From an uncultured Bacilli bacterium (lineage in GTDB: Bacteria > Bacillota_I > Bacilli_A > RF39 > UBA660), in assembly GCA_947599755.1 (NCBI GenBank), contig CANQFO010000012.1, positions 1 to 20,434 on the forward strand: 20,434 bases of DNA, written 5' to 3'. Positions 20,382-20,434 of this stretch are shown here, piece after piece (within the stretch, counting starts at the first letter, position 1; every line of letters starts with the position of its first letter). Below the pieces are notes generated by a model, which had not been told where the DNA came from, ran no database searches, and saw only the letters and a list, made by a program, of their open reading frames with translations. The position numbers were made by a program, and so were the translations under genes.

Positions 20382-20434
20382 GGAGAGGTAGCGAAGTGGC
20401 TAAACGCGACAGACTGTAAATCTGTTCTCATTGA
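20382..20434 (+). tRNA. tRNA-Tyr (anticodon GUA), cut by window end
   Basis: The 5' part of a class II tRNA: acceptor strand GGAGAGG, D arm, anticodon stem CAGA/TCTG around loop CTGTAAA (GTA), then the start of a long variable arm (TTCTCATTGA). The T arm and 3' end lie outside the window. Confidence 0.88.

Noticed and set aside
1..20434. CRISPR array, insertion sequence, prophage or toxin-antitoxin system
   Set aside because: No regularly spaced repeats, transposase, integrase, terminal repeats or small toxin-like gene pairs were found.

Overview
The window is very AT-rich (G+C roughly in the high 20s percent by eye), uses the standard code (TGA is a stop, for example in trmL), and almost every gene has a strong purine-rich Shine-Dalgarno site. 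A forespore sigma factor (SigG), YlmC/YmxH, YunB and a YutH/CotS-type coat protein mark an endospore-forming low-GC Firmicute. The short DnaE and the mix of Bacillus-type genes (lspA, rluD, yunB, yutD, yutH, a yutI-like gene, a yugI-like gene) suggest class Bacilli, possibly one of the uncultured gut lineages near Erysipelotrichales/RF39. That placement is inference.

Layout. (1) 66-235: tRNA-Gly(UCC) on the minus strand with its own promoter and a structured 60-nt leader. (2) 294-3649: HAD phosphatase, DedA membrane protein and the GTPase gene typA, separated by hairpins. (3) 3698-4895: a one-TM membrane protein convergent with rpmB (L28, minus strand), with a terminator-like hairpin for each. 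(4) 4961-13196: dnaE and lspA (overlapping), then a heterodimeric ABC exporter pair (overlapping), then rluD. The exporter pair sits between lspA and rluD, which are adjacent in Bacillus. (5) 13285-14374: a membrane-anchored thioredoxin-like protein and trmL. (6) 14392-16224: sigG, ylmC-like and yunB, a sporulation block. The sigG ribosome-binding site is buried in a 13-bp hairpin that overlaps a sigma-G/F-like promoter. (7) 16309-18326: yutD, a DUF1292 gene and an unrecognised 410-aa acidic coiled-coil protein, closed by a terminator. (8) 18439-19678: a yutH-like coat gene convergent with a NifU-domain gene on the minus strand. (9) 19733-20434: an S1-domain protein of the YugI/GSP13 type, then a tRNA cluster Val-Thr-Tyr cut off by the window end.

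How the genes fit together: most are housekeeping genes (replication, translation, lipoprotein maturation, RNA modification) interleaved with late-sporulation genes. yunB, yutD, yutH and the NifU gene all lie in one chromosomal neighbourhood in Bacillus subtilis, so this looks like a condensed ancestral block. No mobile element, phage gene, CRISPR array or toxin system is visible. The items most worth a second look are the sigG leader, the 410-aa unknown protein, the structured tRNA-Gly leader and the possibly near-leaderless yutH transcript. No stretch over about 300 bases lacks a gene.
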